64,000 nt of DNA, taken from positions 93,354 through 157,353 of the forward strand of contig NZ_BMPH01000011.1 of assembly GCF_014647495.1 (NCBI RefSeq). Reading direction: 5' to 3'. The notes under the pieces are model-generated. The model ran no database searches, was not told the origin of the DNA, and saw only the letters and a list, made by a program, of their open reading frames with translations. Origin of the DNA: Glutamicibacter protophormiae (GTDB lineage Bacteria > Actinomycetota > Actinomycetes > Actinomycetales > Micrococcaceae). Made by a program: the position numbers and the translations under genes. Below are positions 40,620 through 49,743 of the stretch, in pieces (within the stretch, counting starts at the first letter, position 1; every line of letters begins with the position of its first letter).

Positions 40620-41327
40620 ATGAGTGCAAAAACCCCAGAGGCAAAACTTCTCGTTGTCGATGACGAACCGAATATCCGCGAGTTGCTGTCCACTTCCCTG
40701 CGCTTCGCAGGATTCGAAGTTGTTTCCGCAGCCAACGGCCGCGATGCCCTGGCAGCGGTTGAAGCCGAAGAGCCGGATCTGGCAGTGCTCGACGTGATGT
40801 TGCCGGACATGGATGGATTCACCATCACCCGCAAGCTGCGCGCTGCCGGCCGCCATTTCCCGGTTCTGTTCCTCACCGCACGCGACGACACCTCGGACAA
40901 GGTCACAGGCCTGACCGTAGGCGGCGACGACTACGTCACCAAGCCTTTCAGCCTGGACGAGGTCGTAGCGCGCATCCGCGCAGTCCTGCGCCGCACTTCG
41001 TCGGGCGAGGAAGAGAATGCCACCATCGTCGTGGCCGACCTTGAACTGGACGACGATGCCCACGAAGTCCGTCGAGCCGGCGAGATCATCGACCTCTCAC
41101 CGACCGAATTCAAGCTCCTGCGCTATCTGATGATGAATCCGAACCGCGTGCTTTCCAAGTCGCAGATCCTGGACCACGTGTGGGAATACGACTTCAACGG
41201 CGACGCATCGATCGTCGAGTCCTACATCTCTTACTTGCGCCGCAAAGTCGACCGCCCTGAGTGGCCTGCCCTGATCCAGACCAAGCGCGGCGTCGGCTAC
41301 CTGATGCGCACCCCGGATCGCCGATAA
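40620..41327 (+). CDS. OmpR/PhoP-like response regulator
   Basis: 235 residues. The receiver domain (about 8-120) has the acidic pair in VVDDEPN, the phospho-acceptor Asp in LAVLDVMLPDMDGF and the Lys in VTKPFSLDEVV. The C-terminal winged helix (about 140-233) has LSPTEFKLLRYLMMNPNRVLSKSQILDHVW and ends RGVGYLMR. Wording across the protein is close to mycobacterial PhoP. It lies 40 bp before its histidine kinase. The signal and regulon are unknown. Confidence 0.9.
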   Translation: MSAKTPEAKLLVVDDEPNIRELLSTSLRFAGFEVVSAANGRDALAAVEAEEPDLAVLDVMLPDMDGFTITRKLRAAGRHFPVLFLTARDDTSDKVTGLTVGGDDYVTKPFSLDEVVARIRAVLRRTSSGEEENATIVVADLELDDDAHEVRRAGEIIDLSPTEFKLLRYLMMNPNRVLSKSQILDHVWEYDFNGDASIVESYISYLRRKVDRPEWPALIQTKRGVGYLMRTPDRR

Positions 41328-41355
41328 CGGCGCCCGCCCACGAACAAGGGACTTG

Positions 41356-41361
41356 TAAAGT
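41356..41361 (+). promoter_or_regulatory. Putative -10 box before the histidine kinase
   Basis: TAAAGT lies 6 nt before the ATG at 41368. The kinase may have its own leaderless transcript in addition to read-through from the regulator. Confidence 0.4.
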
Positions 41362-41367
41362 CATCAT

Positions 41368-42921
41368 ATGAAGTCGATTCGTTCCCTCTGGCGGCGCACC
41401 ACGCTGCGCACCAAGCTGGTGACAGTGATGTTCGGGCTGATGATCCTGGCCATCGTAGCCACGGCTGTGGGCTCTGCCCATACGCTGCGGATCTCGATGA
41501 CCAATCAGATCGATGACCAGCTCGTCGCCGCCGGACCGACCATGGGACTCGGGCTGAACAAGGCCTACCTGTATTCGGTGGATAATCCGGGGAATCCAGA
41601 CGGCTTCAAGGACTTCGACCCGACGCTGCTGGGGCTGAACAGTTCCTACGCCGATATCCGCGATGAAGACGGGAAAATCGTCTACATCATGCCACGCTCC
41701 CGAGTGTCGCCGAGCACCGCCTTGGATTCTCCGTTGCTGAATATAGCCAACATCGACAAGCTGCTGGAGACCCCGAACAAGCCAGTAACCATCCCCGGAA
41801 TCCAGTCGAACTCCGCCGGGTGGCGCACCATGGTCATTCCGCTCAAGAGCAGCAGCCTGAACCTGTTTCTGGCAATCCCGCTGAGCACCGTGAATAACAC
41901 TGCCCAGCAGGCTGCGGTACTGGTGCTGTCCACCGGCTTGCTCGCGGCCTTGGTCATGTCCATGATCGCCTATGCGCTCACCACACGGTCGCTGAAGCCG
42001 CTGACGAAAGTGGAGCGCACCGCGTCCATGATCGCCGCCGGTGACCTCACCCAGCGTGTGACCGACTATCCTGCGGAGACGGAAGTCGGCAGGCTCTCAC
42101 GCTCGCTGAACTCGATGCTTGCGCAGATCGAGAAGGCATTCAAGGACCGCGAGGCTTCCGAGCAGAAAATGCGCCGTTTCATCCAGGATGCTTCCCATGA
42201 GCTGCGCACTCCGCTGGTCACCATTCAGGGCTACTCGGAGTTCTACCGCCACGGCGGGCTGGCGAACCCCGAAGCCCTCGATTCGGCCATGGGTCGCATC
42301 GAAAGCGAATCCAAACGCATGGCGCAGCTCGTCGAGGACCTGCTGATGCTGGCCCGTCTCGATGAGCAACGGCCGATGGAGAAGCAGCCCGTCGACCTGC
42401 TGGTCCTTGGACAGGACATCGTGGAGGATACCCGGGTCCGCGCCCCGGACCGCAAAGTCACCTTGGTGGGACTCTCCAGCAACCAGCCCAGCCCGGCAAG
42501 CACCGTCGGGGACGACGCCCGTATCCGGCAGGTCATTGCCAACCTGCTGACCAATGCGCTGCGATACACCCCCGAAGGCACCCCGATAGAGATCGCAGTG
42601 GGGGTGAGGTCGCTGGTGGCCGGAGCCCTCGACGCAGTGCTTGAGGTCCGCGACCATGGCCATGGCATTCCTGAAGACGATGCAAAACGGATCTTCGAGC
42701 GCTTCTACCGTTCTGATGCCTCGCGCCAGCGGGAAACCGGCGGCTCCGGCCTCGGGCTGGCGATTGTCGCGGCCATTGTCCAACAGCACGGTGGCTCCGT
42801 GTCCCTGAGTGAAACCGAAGGCGGCGGCGCAACCATGGCCATCTCGTTGCCCTACGTTCCGATGCCGGAGCCGCGTGACGATGACGACTTCGAGTTCGAA
42901 CCGGACCACGGCAAGGCGTAG
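41368..42921 (+). CDS. Sensor histidine kinase
   Basis: 517-residue membrane kinase. A first helix (about 15-37) and a second (about 185-207) flank an extracytoplasmic sensor region of about 150 residues; a HAMP domain follows, then HisKA with the phospho-accepting His in DASHELRTPLVTIQGYSEF, and the HATPase domain with its N-box (VIANLLTNALRYTP), G1 (VRDHGHGIPED) and G2 (GGSGLGLAIV) motifs. It is the partner of the PhoP-like regulator. The acidic C-terminal tail (DDDDFEFEPD) is unusual but not disruptive. Confidence 0.92.
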   Translation: MKSIRSLWRRTTLRTKLVTVMFGLMILAIVATAVGSAHTLRISMTNQIDDQLVAAGPTMGLGLNKAYLYSVDNPGNPDGFKDFDPTLLGLNSSYADIRDEDGKIVYIMPRSRVSPSTALDSPLLNIANIDKLLETPNKPVTIPGIQSNSAGWRTMVIPLKSSSLNLFLAIPLSTVNNTAQQAAVLVLSTGLLAALVMSMIAYALTTRSLKPLTKVERTASMIAAGDLTQRVTDYPAETEVGRLSRSLNSMLAQIEKAFKDREASEQKMRRFIQDASHELRTPLVTIQGYSEFYRHGGLANPEALDSAMGRIESESKRMAQLVEDLLMLARLDEQRPMEKQPVDLLVLGQDIVEDTRVRAPDRKVTLVGLSSNQPSPASTVGDDARIRQVIANLLTNALRYTPEGTPIEIAVGVRSLVAGALDAVLEVRDHGHGIPEDDAKRIFERFYRSDASRQRETGGSGLGLAIVAAIVQQHGGSVSLSETEGGGATMAISLPYVPMPEPRDDDDFEFEPDHGKA

Positions 42922-43017
42922 CCCGGTTGTCCACAACCGGGCGTCGGCTGGTTCTGCTGCTGCGGCGTGGTTCCTATCGTTAGGTCATCGAGATCCGATG
43001 AAAGGCGAGCAGGAATC

Positions 43018-43308
43018 ATGAGTACGTTCTCCACCAACACCGGCGAAATGCAGGCCAAGTCCCAAGCGGTCATGGGCACCATCGACCGCCTCCGGTCGGA
43101 AGTCGCCACGATGCAGATGAATTTGGACCAACTGCAGGGCACCTGGCAGGGGGCGGCCGCCACGTCATTCCAGTCTATTGTGGCCGAATGGCGAAGCACC
43201 CACCTGCGCATCGAAGAAGCCTTGGGCAACATCGCCACAGCGTTGCATCATGCCTCGGCGCAGTATGAGGAAGTCGAACAGGTCAACACCTCGCTGTTCC
43301 GCTACTGA
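43018..43308 (+). CDS. WXG100 family (ESAT-6-like) protein
   Basis: 96 residues forming a helical hairpin around the WxG motif GTWQGAAATSFQ (about residues 42-53). WXG100 proteins are exported as dimers by type VII (ESX) secretion systems. The ATG at 43018 has GCAGGAA upstream. No EccC-type ATPase or second WXG100 gene is in the window, so the exporter must be elsewhere. Confidence 0.85.
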   Translation: MSTFSTNTGEMQAKSQAVMGTIDRLRSEVATMQMNLDQLQGTWQGAAATSFQSIVAEWRSTHLRIEEALGNIATALHHASAQYEEVEQVNTSLFRY

Positions 43309-43344
43309 GCGGCACGTCCCAGCGAAATCAGCGTTAATGCAAAA

Positions 43345-43396
43345 AGACACCGGCCGCTGGAACATCTTCTGGGAAGACGTCCAGCGGCCGGTGTCT
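43345..43396. terminator. Bidirectional hairpin terminator
   Basis: A 17-bp perfect stem (AGACACCGGCCGCTGGA) extended by an inner TCTTC/GAAGA pairing, between the convergent WXG100 and surface-protein genes. T-tail read leftward (TTTTTGC). Confidence 0.85.
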
Positions 43397-43414
43397 AAGC
43401 GTTGGCTACCAGAA

Positions 43415-44698
43415 TCAGGCCTTGCGGCGGCGGAGAACCATGGCGGCTCCGGCCAGCATCAGCAACAGGCCTGCGCCGGCAGCCGCCAGCAGAGCACCGC
43501 TGAAACCGGTTTCAGCCAATTCATTCTCAGAAGCCTGCGGCTTCGCATCGCCCTTGGCAGCTTCGGAGCCGGTGTTCTCCGGCTTCTTGTCAACGGTACC
43601 GGCCGGCTTGATTTCTACAGGCTTCTCGGACGGCTTGGCCTCCGGTTTTGCTTCGGGCTTCACTTCCGGCTTCTCGCCCTCGGGCTCGGTGCCTTCTTCA
43701 CCGAAGTAAAAAGCCAGGAAATCTTCGAGCCACTGCTCATCGCCGGGGAACTCGGCCCAGATTGATTCCAAGAGCTCTTCAAGCTCCGCTTCGCTGGTCA
43801 CGCCGTCCAGAAGGTAGGTGAGCACGAACACCAAGTACTCTTGGCCGTCTTCAGTGGCGAAGAATTCTCCCCACTGGGCGTCGGTCCAGTCTTCAGCCTC
43901 TGCAGGAAGACGATTCATCATCTCTTCGAGGAACTGCAGGTCCTCATCGGACATCTCCGGATCTTCTGCACCGAATTCTTCCTCGATCAGCTGCAGCAGG
44001 AGCTGTCCATCTTCAGTTTCATAGTAAGCATCCCACTGGGCATCATCCCAGTCTTCGCTACCCTCAGGCAGCAACGCATCAACCTTTTCCCAGAAAGCCT
44101 GTTCCTCATCGGACATATCTGAATCCAGATCTCCGAACTCGTCCGACAGCTGCTGGACAGCCGCGGATTCGAGGAAGGAAGCCAAGGGAGCGTTGTCACG
44201 TTCGGTGCCCTCGCTGTCACCAATCTCGGCCGTTTCCTCAGTTGCAGCGGAGGTCTCGTCCTCTGGCTGGGTTGCATCGGTCTCGGTGCCCGTTGCCGGA
44301 TCCTGCACAACGGTCGATTCCTCAACTGGTTCGGTCGTAGCAGTCTCCTCCAGCGGTGCAGCCGGAGCAATTTCCTCGGCGCTGTCCTCGGCTGGAGCCT
44401 GCGGCTCCTGAACCACGGCCTGCTCTGCTGGTGCTTCCGCGGCAACATCTTCGACGATGCCAGCCGGCGCTTCAACAACTGGCGGCACAGTCTCAACGAC
44501 AGTCTCGACAGCAGGCTGCGCTACTGGGACCACAGGGGTCGCCGGCACTGCCGGCGCAGTCTGGGTTTCCGGCTGCTCAACGGTGATGCTCTGGATCGAA
44601 GCGTCCGTGGTTTCGGTGGCCTGTGCCGGTGCGGCGGAGACGAGAAGTCCCGAAATGACCGCTGCCGAAAGCAGGGTGGTATTGACCTTAGGCGACAT
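43415..44698 (-). CDS. Sortase-anchored acidic surface protein with tandem 54-residue repeats
   Basis: 427 residues. The signal peptide is 1-27 (cleavage after APAQA). A Pro/Glu/Val-rich, very acidic region (30-165) follows, then two repeats of 54-residue period (187-240 and 241-294) sharing EFGxxDxxMSDE, LPxxxEDWxDAQW and TEDGQ, and a weaker third copy (about 302-333). A Lys-Pro-Glu wall-spanning stretch (340-390) leads to the sorting signal LAETG (394-398), a hydrophobic helix and RRRKA. LAXTG signals are used by class E sortases. No known ligand-binding domain is seen. The function is unknown; surface adhesion or cation binding is possible. Confidence 0.82.
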   Translation of the reverse strand: MSPKVNTTLLSAAVISGLLVSAAPAQATETTDASIQSITVEQPETQTAPAVPATPVVPVAQPAVETVVETVPPVVEAPAGIVEDVAAEAPAEQAVVQEPQAPAEDSAEEIAPAAPLEETATTEPVEESTVVQDPATGTETDATQPEDETSAATEETAEIGDSEGTERDNAPLASFLESAAVQQLSDEFGDLDSDMSDEEQAFWEKVDALLPEGSEDWDDAQWDAYYETEDGQLLLQLIEEEFGAEDPEMSDEDLQFLEEMMNRLPAEAEDWTDAQWGEFFATEDGQEYLVFVLTYLLDGVTSEAELEELLESIWAEFPGDEQWLEDFLAFYFGEEGTEPEGEKPEVKPEAKPEAKPSEKPVEIKPAGTVDKKPENTGSEAAKGDAKPQASENELAETGFSGALLAAAGAGLLLMLAGAAMVLRRRKA

Positions 44699-44918
44699 AG
44701 TGTCTCGATTCCCCAAAGAAGTCACAGGCAGACCGCGGGATGCCGGGGCGTTCCGCTTCAGTGACGATAGATTTCTGGCCTGTGAAAGTGCTGAATGATT
44801 AAGGTACAACCTATCCGAAGAAGTGACCGCCGCCAAGTAATTCATCGTGTCTTACAACAAGAGTTTGAATAACGGCATTCCGGACTCCCCGCGGTGATTC
44901 GCAACGGATTCGAGCACG

Positions 44919-44924
44919 TAGGCT
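44919..44924 (+). promoter_or_regulatory. Putative -10 box, leaderless
   Basis: TAGGCT lies 7 nt before the ATG at 44932. Confidence 0.45.
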
Positions 44925-44931
44925 AGAACGC

Positions 44932-45828
44932 ATGAGCATCCTGATCGACCCACCGTCATGGCCTGCCCATGGAACGCTCTTTTCGCATCTGGTTTCCGAT
45001 GCGACGCTGGATGAACTGCACGCCTTCGCCCGTGCGCATCAGCTGCCCGAGCGCGCATTCGACAAGGACCACTACGACGTTCCGCAAGCACGCTATTCCG
45101 AGCTGGTGCAAGGCGGCGCGCGCGAGGTTTCAGCCGGCAGCCTGGTGCGGGCGCTGATCGCCTCCGGGCTGCGCATCCCTGCCAAGTACCGCCCGGAGAA
45201 GCTGGGGCCGGTACTGGCTCGGCGATGGGCCCGTACTCTGCCCACCGAGCCCCAACTGGGGCGGGAGCTGCTGGAGCGCTGGTCCCAGTCGCACCGCAGA
45301 TACCACGACCGGGTTCACCTGCTGTCCGTGCTGGAGGCGTTGGACTGGCTGGCCAAGGACCAGACCGACGGCGAGGAACGGATGCTGCTGCAGCTTGCCG
45401 CTTGGTTCCATGACGCGGTGTACGAGGGTGCATCGGATGACGAAGCGAAGTCGGCGATCCTTGCCCGAGAGCGCCTCTACGGGCTGCTGAGCCCCGGTGC
45501 AGTGTCCAAGGTCAGCGAGCTGGTGCTGCTCACTGCGGGGCATTCCCCCGGCGACCACGATCGTCTGGGCCGGATCCTGTGCGACGCGGATCTAGAGGTG
45601 CTGGCCCGCCCGCACCCGGCCTACCAGCGCTACGCGCAGGCGATCTACCAGGAATACGCGCATTTCCCGCGGCCTGCCCTGGCCGCCGGACGGATCAAGG
45701 TGCTGGGTTCGCTGCTGGAAAAGGACAACATCTACAGCACCGCGCGCGGCATCGACCGCTGGGAAACCGCGGCCCGCGACAATGTCGGCGCTGAAATCTC
45801 CGTTCTGCGCCTCTGGCTCGGCGAATAG
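44932..45828 (+). CDS. DUF4031-HD domain fusion protein
   Basis: 298 residues. The N-terminal DUF4031 (about 1-80) starts MSILIDPPSWPAHGTLFSHL and contains the AFDKDHYDVP stretch. The C-terminal HD-superfamily hydrolase (about 105-298) has H from RRYHDRVHLL, the paired HD in AAWFHDAVYEG and the last Asp in CDADLEVL. HD proteins hydrolyse phosphate esters of nucleotides or similar compounds. DUF4031 has no known role. The substrate is unknown. Confidence 0.83.
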   Translation: MSILIDPPSWPAHGTLFSHLVSDATLDELHAFARAHQLPERAFDKDHYDVPQARYSELVQGGAREVSAGSLVRALIASGLRIPAKYRPEKLGPVLARRWARTLPTEPQLGRELLERWSQSHRRYHDRVHLLSVLEALDWLAKDQTDGEERMLLQLAAWFHDAVYEGASDDEAKSAILARERLYGLLSPGAVSKVSELVLLTAGHSPGDHDRLGRILCDADLEVLARPHPAYQRYAQAIYQEYAHFPRPALAAGRIKVLGSLLEKDNIYSTARGIDRWETAARDNVGAEISVLRLWLGE

Positions 45829-45844
45829 ATTTCAGCGGTTAAAG

Positions 45845-45884
45845 GCCTGTGGCCCGTTTCCGGCAAAGGAAACGGGCCATAGGC
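45845..45884. terminator. Bidirectional hairpin terminator
   Basis: A 17-bp stem with one G-U pair (GCCTGTGGCCCGTTTCC) and a GGCAAA loop, between the convergent HD-fusion and groEL genes. Confidence 0.85.
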
Positions 45885-45924
45885 ACCAGATGGTCTCGGC
45901 GTACTGCCGAGCCGGGCGGGAAGC

Positions 45925-47661
<1,737 letters not shown>

Positions 47662-47756
47662 TCAGCTCTCGCTATCTGAGGTATTCTTCACGCTCCGTGC
47701 GAAGCGGTGCATGGCGCCGGACCGGCCGCGGATGAAACGCGAAAAGCCGATCGGCG

Positions 47757-47783
47757 TTAGCAGTCGCAACGCATGAGTGCTAA
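47757..47783 (-). promoter_or_regulatory. CIRCE element 1 (HrcA operator)
   Basis: TTAGCAGTC-N9-GAGTGCTAA, a single mismatch from the consensus inverted repeat, about 200 bp before groEL. Confidence 0.85.
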
Positions 47784-47791
47784 TACAAATA

Positions 47792-47818
47792 TTGGCACTC
47801 TCGCCCTGCGAGTGCAAG
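47792..47818 (-). promoter_or_regulatory. CIRCE element 2 (HrcA operator)
   Basis: TTGGCACTC-N9-GAGTGCAAG, a degenerate second copy with the correct 9-nt spacer, 8 bp from the first. Between them is TATTTGTA, a possible leftward -10 box. Confidence 0.75.
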
Positions 47819-47856
47819 CCGATCGGCTCACAGCGAAGCAATTGGATATTGCGCAG

Positions 47857-48468
47857 TTATCGTACTTCGAGGGTGTCGTCCGCGCCCATCACCACGGTCA
47901 CCCGGTTGGGAATGTTCTGGGTCTGCAGAACCTCGTCGATATTCAGCGCTTCAGCGGCTTTTTCGGCCGTGGTGCGGTAGGCCTCCGAGGTGTAGTACAC
48001 GGTGGAGGTCTCGGCCGGGCGGGTCCAGTTGCTTGCGGTGATGTTCGTGAATCCGGCGTCGGTCAGGGCTTCCTGGCCGGCCGAAGCGATGCCTGCGATG
48101 CTGGCGCCGTTGTAGACGCCGATCAGCTGGCCGAACAGCACGTCGTCGTCGTCGATGGTGCTGGATGCTGACGGGGTGGCGCTCTCGGTTTCGCTCGGGC
48201 TGGCGGCGGCGTCCTCGCTCGGGCTGGCGGTGCCGGTCGCGGTGGTGTTGGGGACGGATCCGACGATCGGCTTCAGCCCTCCGGGACCGAAGAAGTAGGC
48301 GAACGCGCCCACCAGGACAACAAGAACGGCTGCAATGACTACCCAACGAAGTTTCCCACCGGTCCTCGTGGAGGCGGCAGACTGCGCCCACCCGTTGGCG
48401 TGGTGCGATCCCACACGGGTGTTGAACTCCGGAACGCGATCGAATTCGTCACGTGGGTAGTTGGTCAT
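47857..48468 (-). CDS. LytR_C domain membrane protein
   Basis: 203 residues. A cytoplasmic N-terminus, one membrane helix (about 41-60), a Ser/Pro/Glu-rich linker (75-105) and a C-terminal LytR_C domain (about 112-203, with VGVYNG-like start LIGVYNGASIAGIAS). This domain is found at the end of LytR-CpsA-Psr cell-wall ligases, but here it stands alone without the catalytic part. An accessory role in wall polymer attachment is possible. Read leftward it is followed by DUF3263 upstream of it. Confidence 0.8.
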   Translation of the reverse strand: MTNYPRDEFDRVPEFNTRVGSHHANGWAQSAASTRTGGKLRWVVIAAVLVVLVGAFAYFFGPGGLKPIVGSVPNTTATGTASPSEDAAASPSETESATPSASSTIDDDDVLFGQLIGVYNGASIAGIASAGQEALTDAGFTNITASNWTRPAETSTVYYTSEAYRTTAEKAAEALNIDEVLQTQNIPNRVTVVMGADDTLEVR

Positions 48469-48515
48469 TCTTGTCCTTGCTCGAGGTCTGACTGGTCGCG
48501 GCCGGTTCCCGGAAA

Positions 48516-48806
48516 CTAGCGTCCGGAGCCGGCGGTACCGCTCACACGACGTCTGGTAGAACGAAGTCTACGCAGGCGTTTGACCAGCATTGGGTCGTAA
48601 GCCAACGCCGCGTCCGTCTCAATCAGCTGGTTCAGCAGCTGATAATAATTCGTCGGCGACATGGAGAACTGTTTGGTAATCGCCTGTTCCTTGGCGCCGG
48701 CATACTTCCACCACAACTTTTCCATGTTCAGGATCTGCTGGGAACGCTCGTCGAGCTCGGAGTCGGGATTCATTACGAAATCCACCAGTACTTCCCCCTC
48801 GGCCAT
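48516..48806 (-). CDS. DUF3263 family protein
   Basis: 96 residues. It has the conserved core LDERSQQILNMEKLWWKYAGAKEQAITKQFSMSPTNYYQLLNQLI and looks like a helix-turn-helix, so it is probably a small DNA-binding protein of unknown target. The Arg-rich end (RRLRRLRSTRRR) would help binding. I chose the ATG at 48806 with AAGAGG upstream. It precedes the LytR_C gene on the same strand. Confidence 0.83.
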   Translation of the reverse strand: MAEGEVLVDFVMNPDSELDERSQQILNMEKLWWKYAGAKEQAITKQFSMSPTNYYQLLNQLIETDAALAYDPMLVKRLRRLRSTRRRVSGTAGSGR

Positions 48807-48963
48807 GCGTCCACACCTCTTTCCTTCACCCGGCAAAGTCCGGTCTCGGCCCTGCGTTTTGCTCCACCATTGGCGGACATACCACCGATATTCTAACCAA
48901 CTCGCCTGTGCTGCGCCGCGCCTGCCAGAACAGCCACGCCAGAATACCGGCAGAATGGATGCC

Positions 48964-49737
48964 ATGGACAACCTGCAGCCATCCCTCTTCGGCGACCCGG
49001 AACCGGCGCCGATCCCCCGCTACGAGCCCGGGGATTTCCCCTTCCACCACGGCGCCCAGTCCATGGCGGAGCGCGGATTCATCGCACAGGACTGGGTCCC
49101 GGTACTGCAGCCGCTTGATGACAGGCTCCGGGCGATCGCCGTTGAACTGGCCGGGCACAGCGCCGCCGGAGAGCAGATCCTCCCGGAGCCGCACGTGATG
49201 TTGCGCGCACTTCGCATTCCGCTGTCGCAGGTGCGCGTCGTGCTCATCGGCCAGGATCCGTATCCGACGCCGGGCCACGCCAACGGCCTGGCCTTCGCCG
49301 CCCAGGCTTCGGTGCGCCCGCTGCCCCGCTCACTGGCCAATATCTACAAGGAGCTGAACGACGACCTGGGCATTGCCCCGGCGGCGCATCCTGACCTCAG
49401 CGCCTGGCATGAACGGGGAGTCCTGCTGTTGAACCAGTCGCTGTCGGTCCAGGCGGGAAATGCCGGGGCGCACCAGCGGCTGGGCTGGTCCGCCGTGGTC
49501 GAAGCGGTCATCGCAGCATTGAACCAGCGTGAGAACCCGCCCGTCGCCCTGCTCTGGGGCAGGCACGCGCAGAAGCTGGCCGGGCTGATGGACCGGATGC
49601 CGCAGCTGGCCAGCGCCCATCCGTCGCCGTTGTCCGCCTCCCGCGGGTTCTTCGGTTCCCGGCCCTTCTCGGAAATCAATCGGCGACTGTCCGACTCCGG
49701 ACAACCGCCGATCGACTGGTCTCTTCCTGCGTTGTAG
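48964..49737 (+). CDS. ung: Uracil-DNA glycosylase, family 1
   Basis: 257-residue base-excision repair enzyme that removes uracil from DNA. The catalytic Asp is in LIGQDPYPTPGHANGLAF and the DNA-intercalation motif is HPSPLSASRGFFGSRPF. The actinobacterial PTPGHA wording replaces the enteric YHGPGQA. I chose the ATG at 48964 because CAGAAT lies 7 nt before it and no ribosome site exists; ATG 48955 is possible. The stop is only 6 bp from the convergent exporter gene. Confidence 0.93.
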   Translation: MDNLQPSLFGDPEPAPIPRYEPGDFPFHHGAQSMAERGFIAQDWVPVLQPLDDRLRAIAVELAGHSAAGEQILPEPHVMLRALRIPLSQVRVVLIGQDPYPTPGHANGLAFAAQASVRPLPRSLANIYKELNDDLGIAPAAHPDLSAWHERGVLLLNQSLSVQAGNAGAHQRLGWSAVVEAVIAALNQRENPPVALLWGRHAQKLAGLMDRMPQLASAHPSPLSASRGFFGSRPFSEINRRLSDSGQPPIDWSLPAL

Positions 49738-49743
49738 CCGCGC

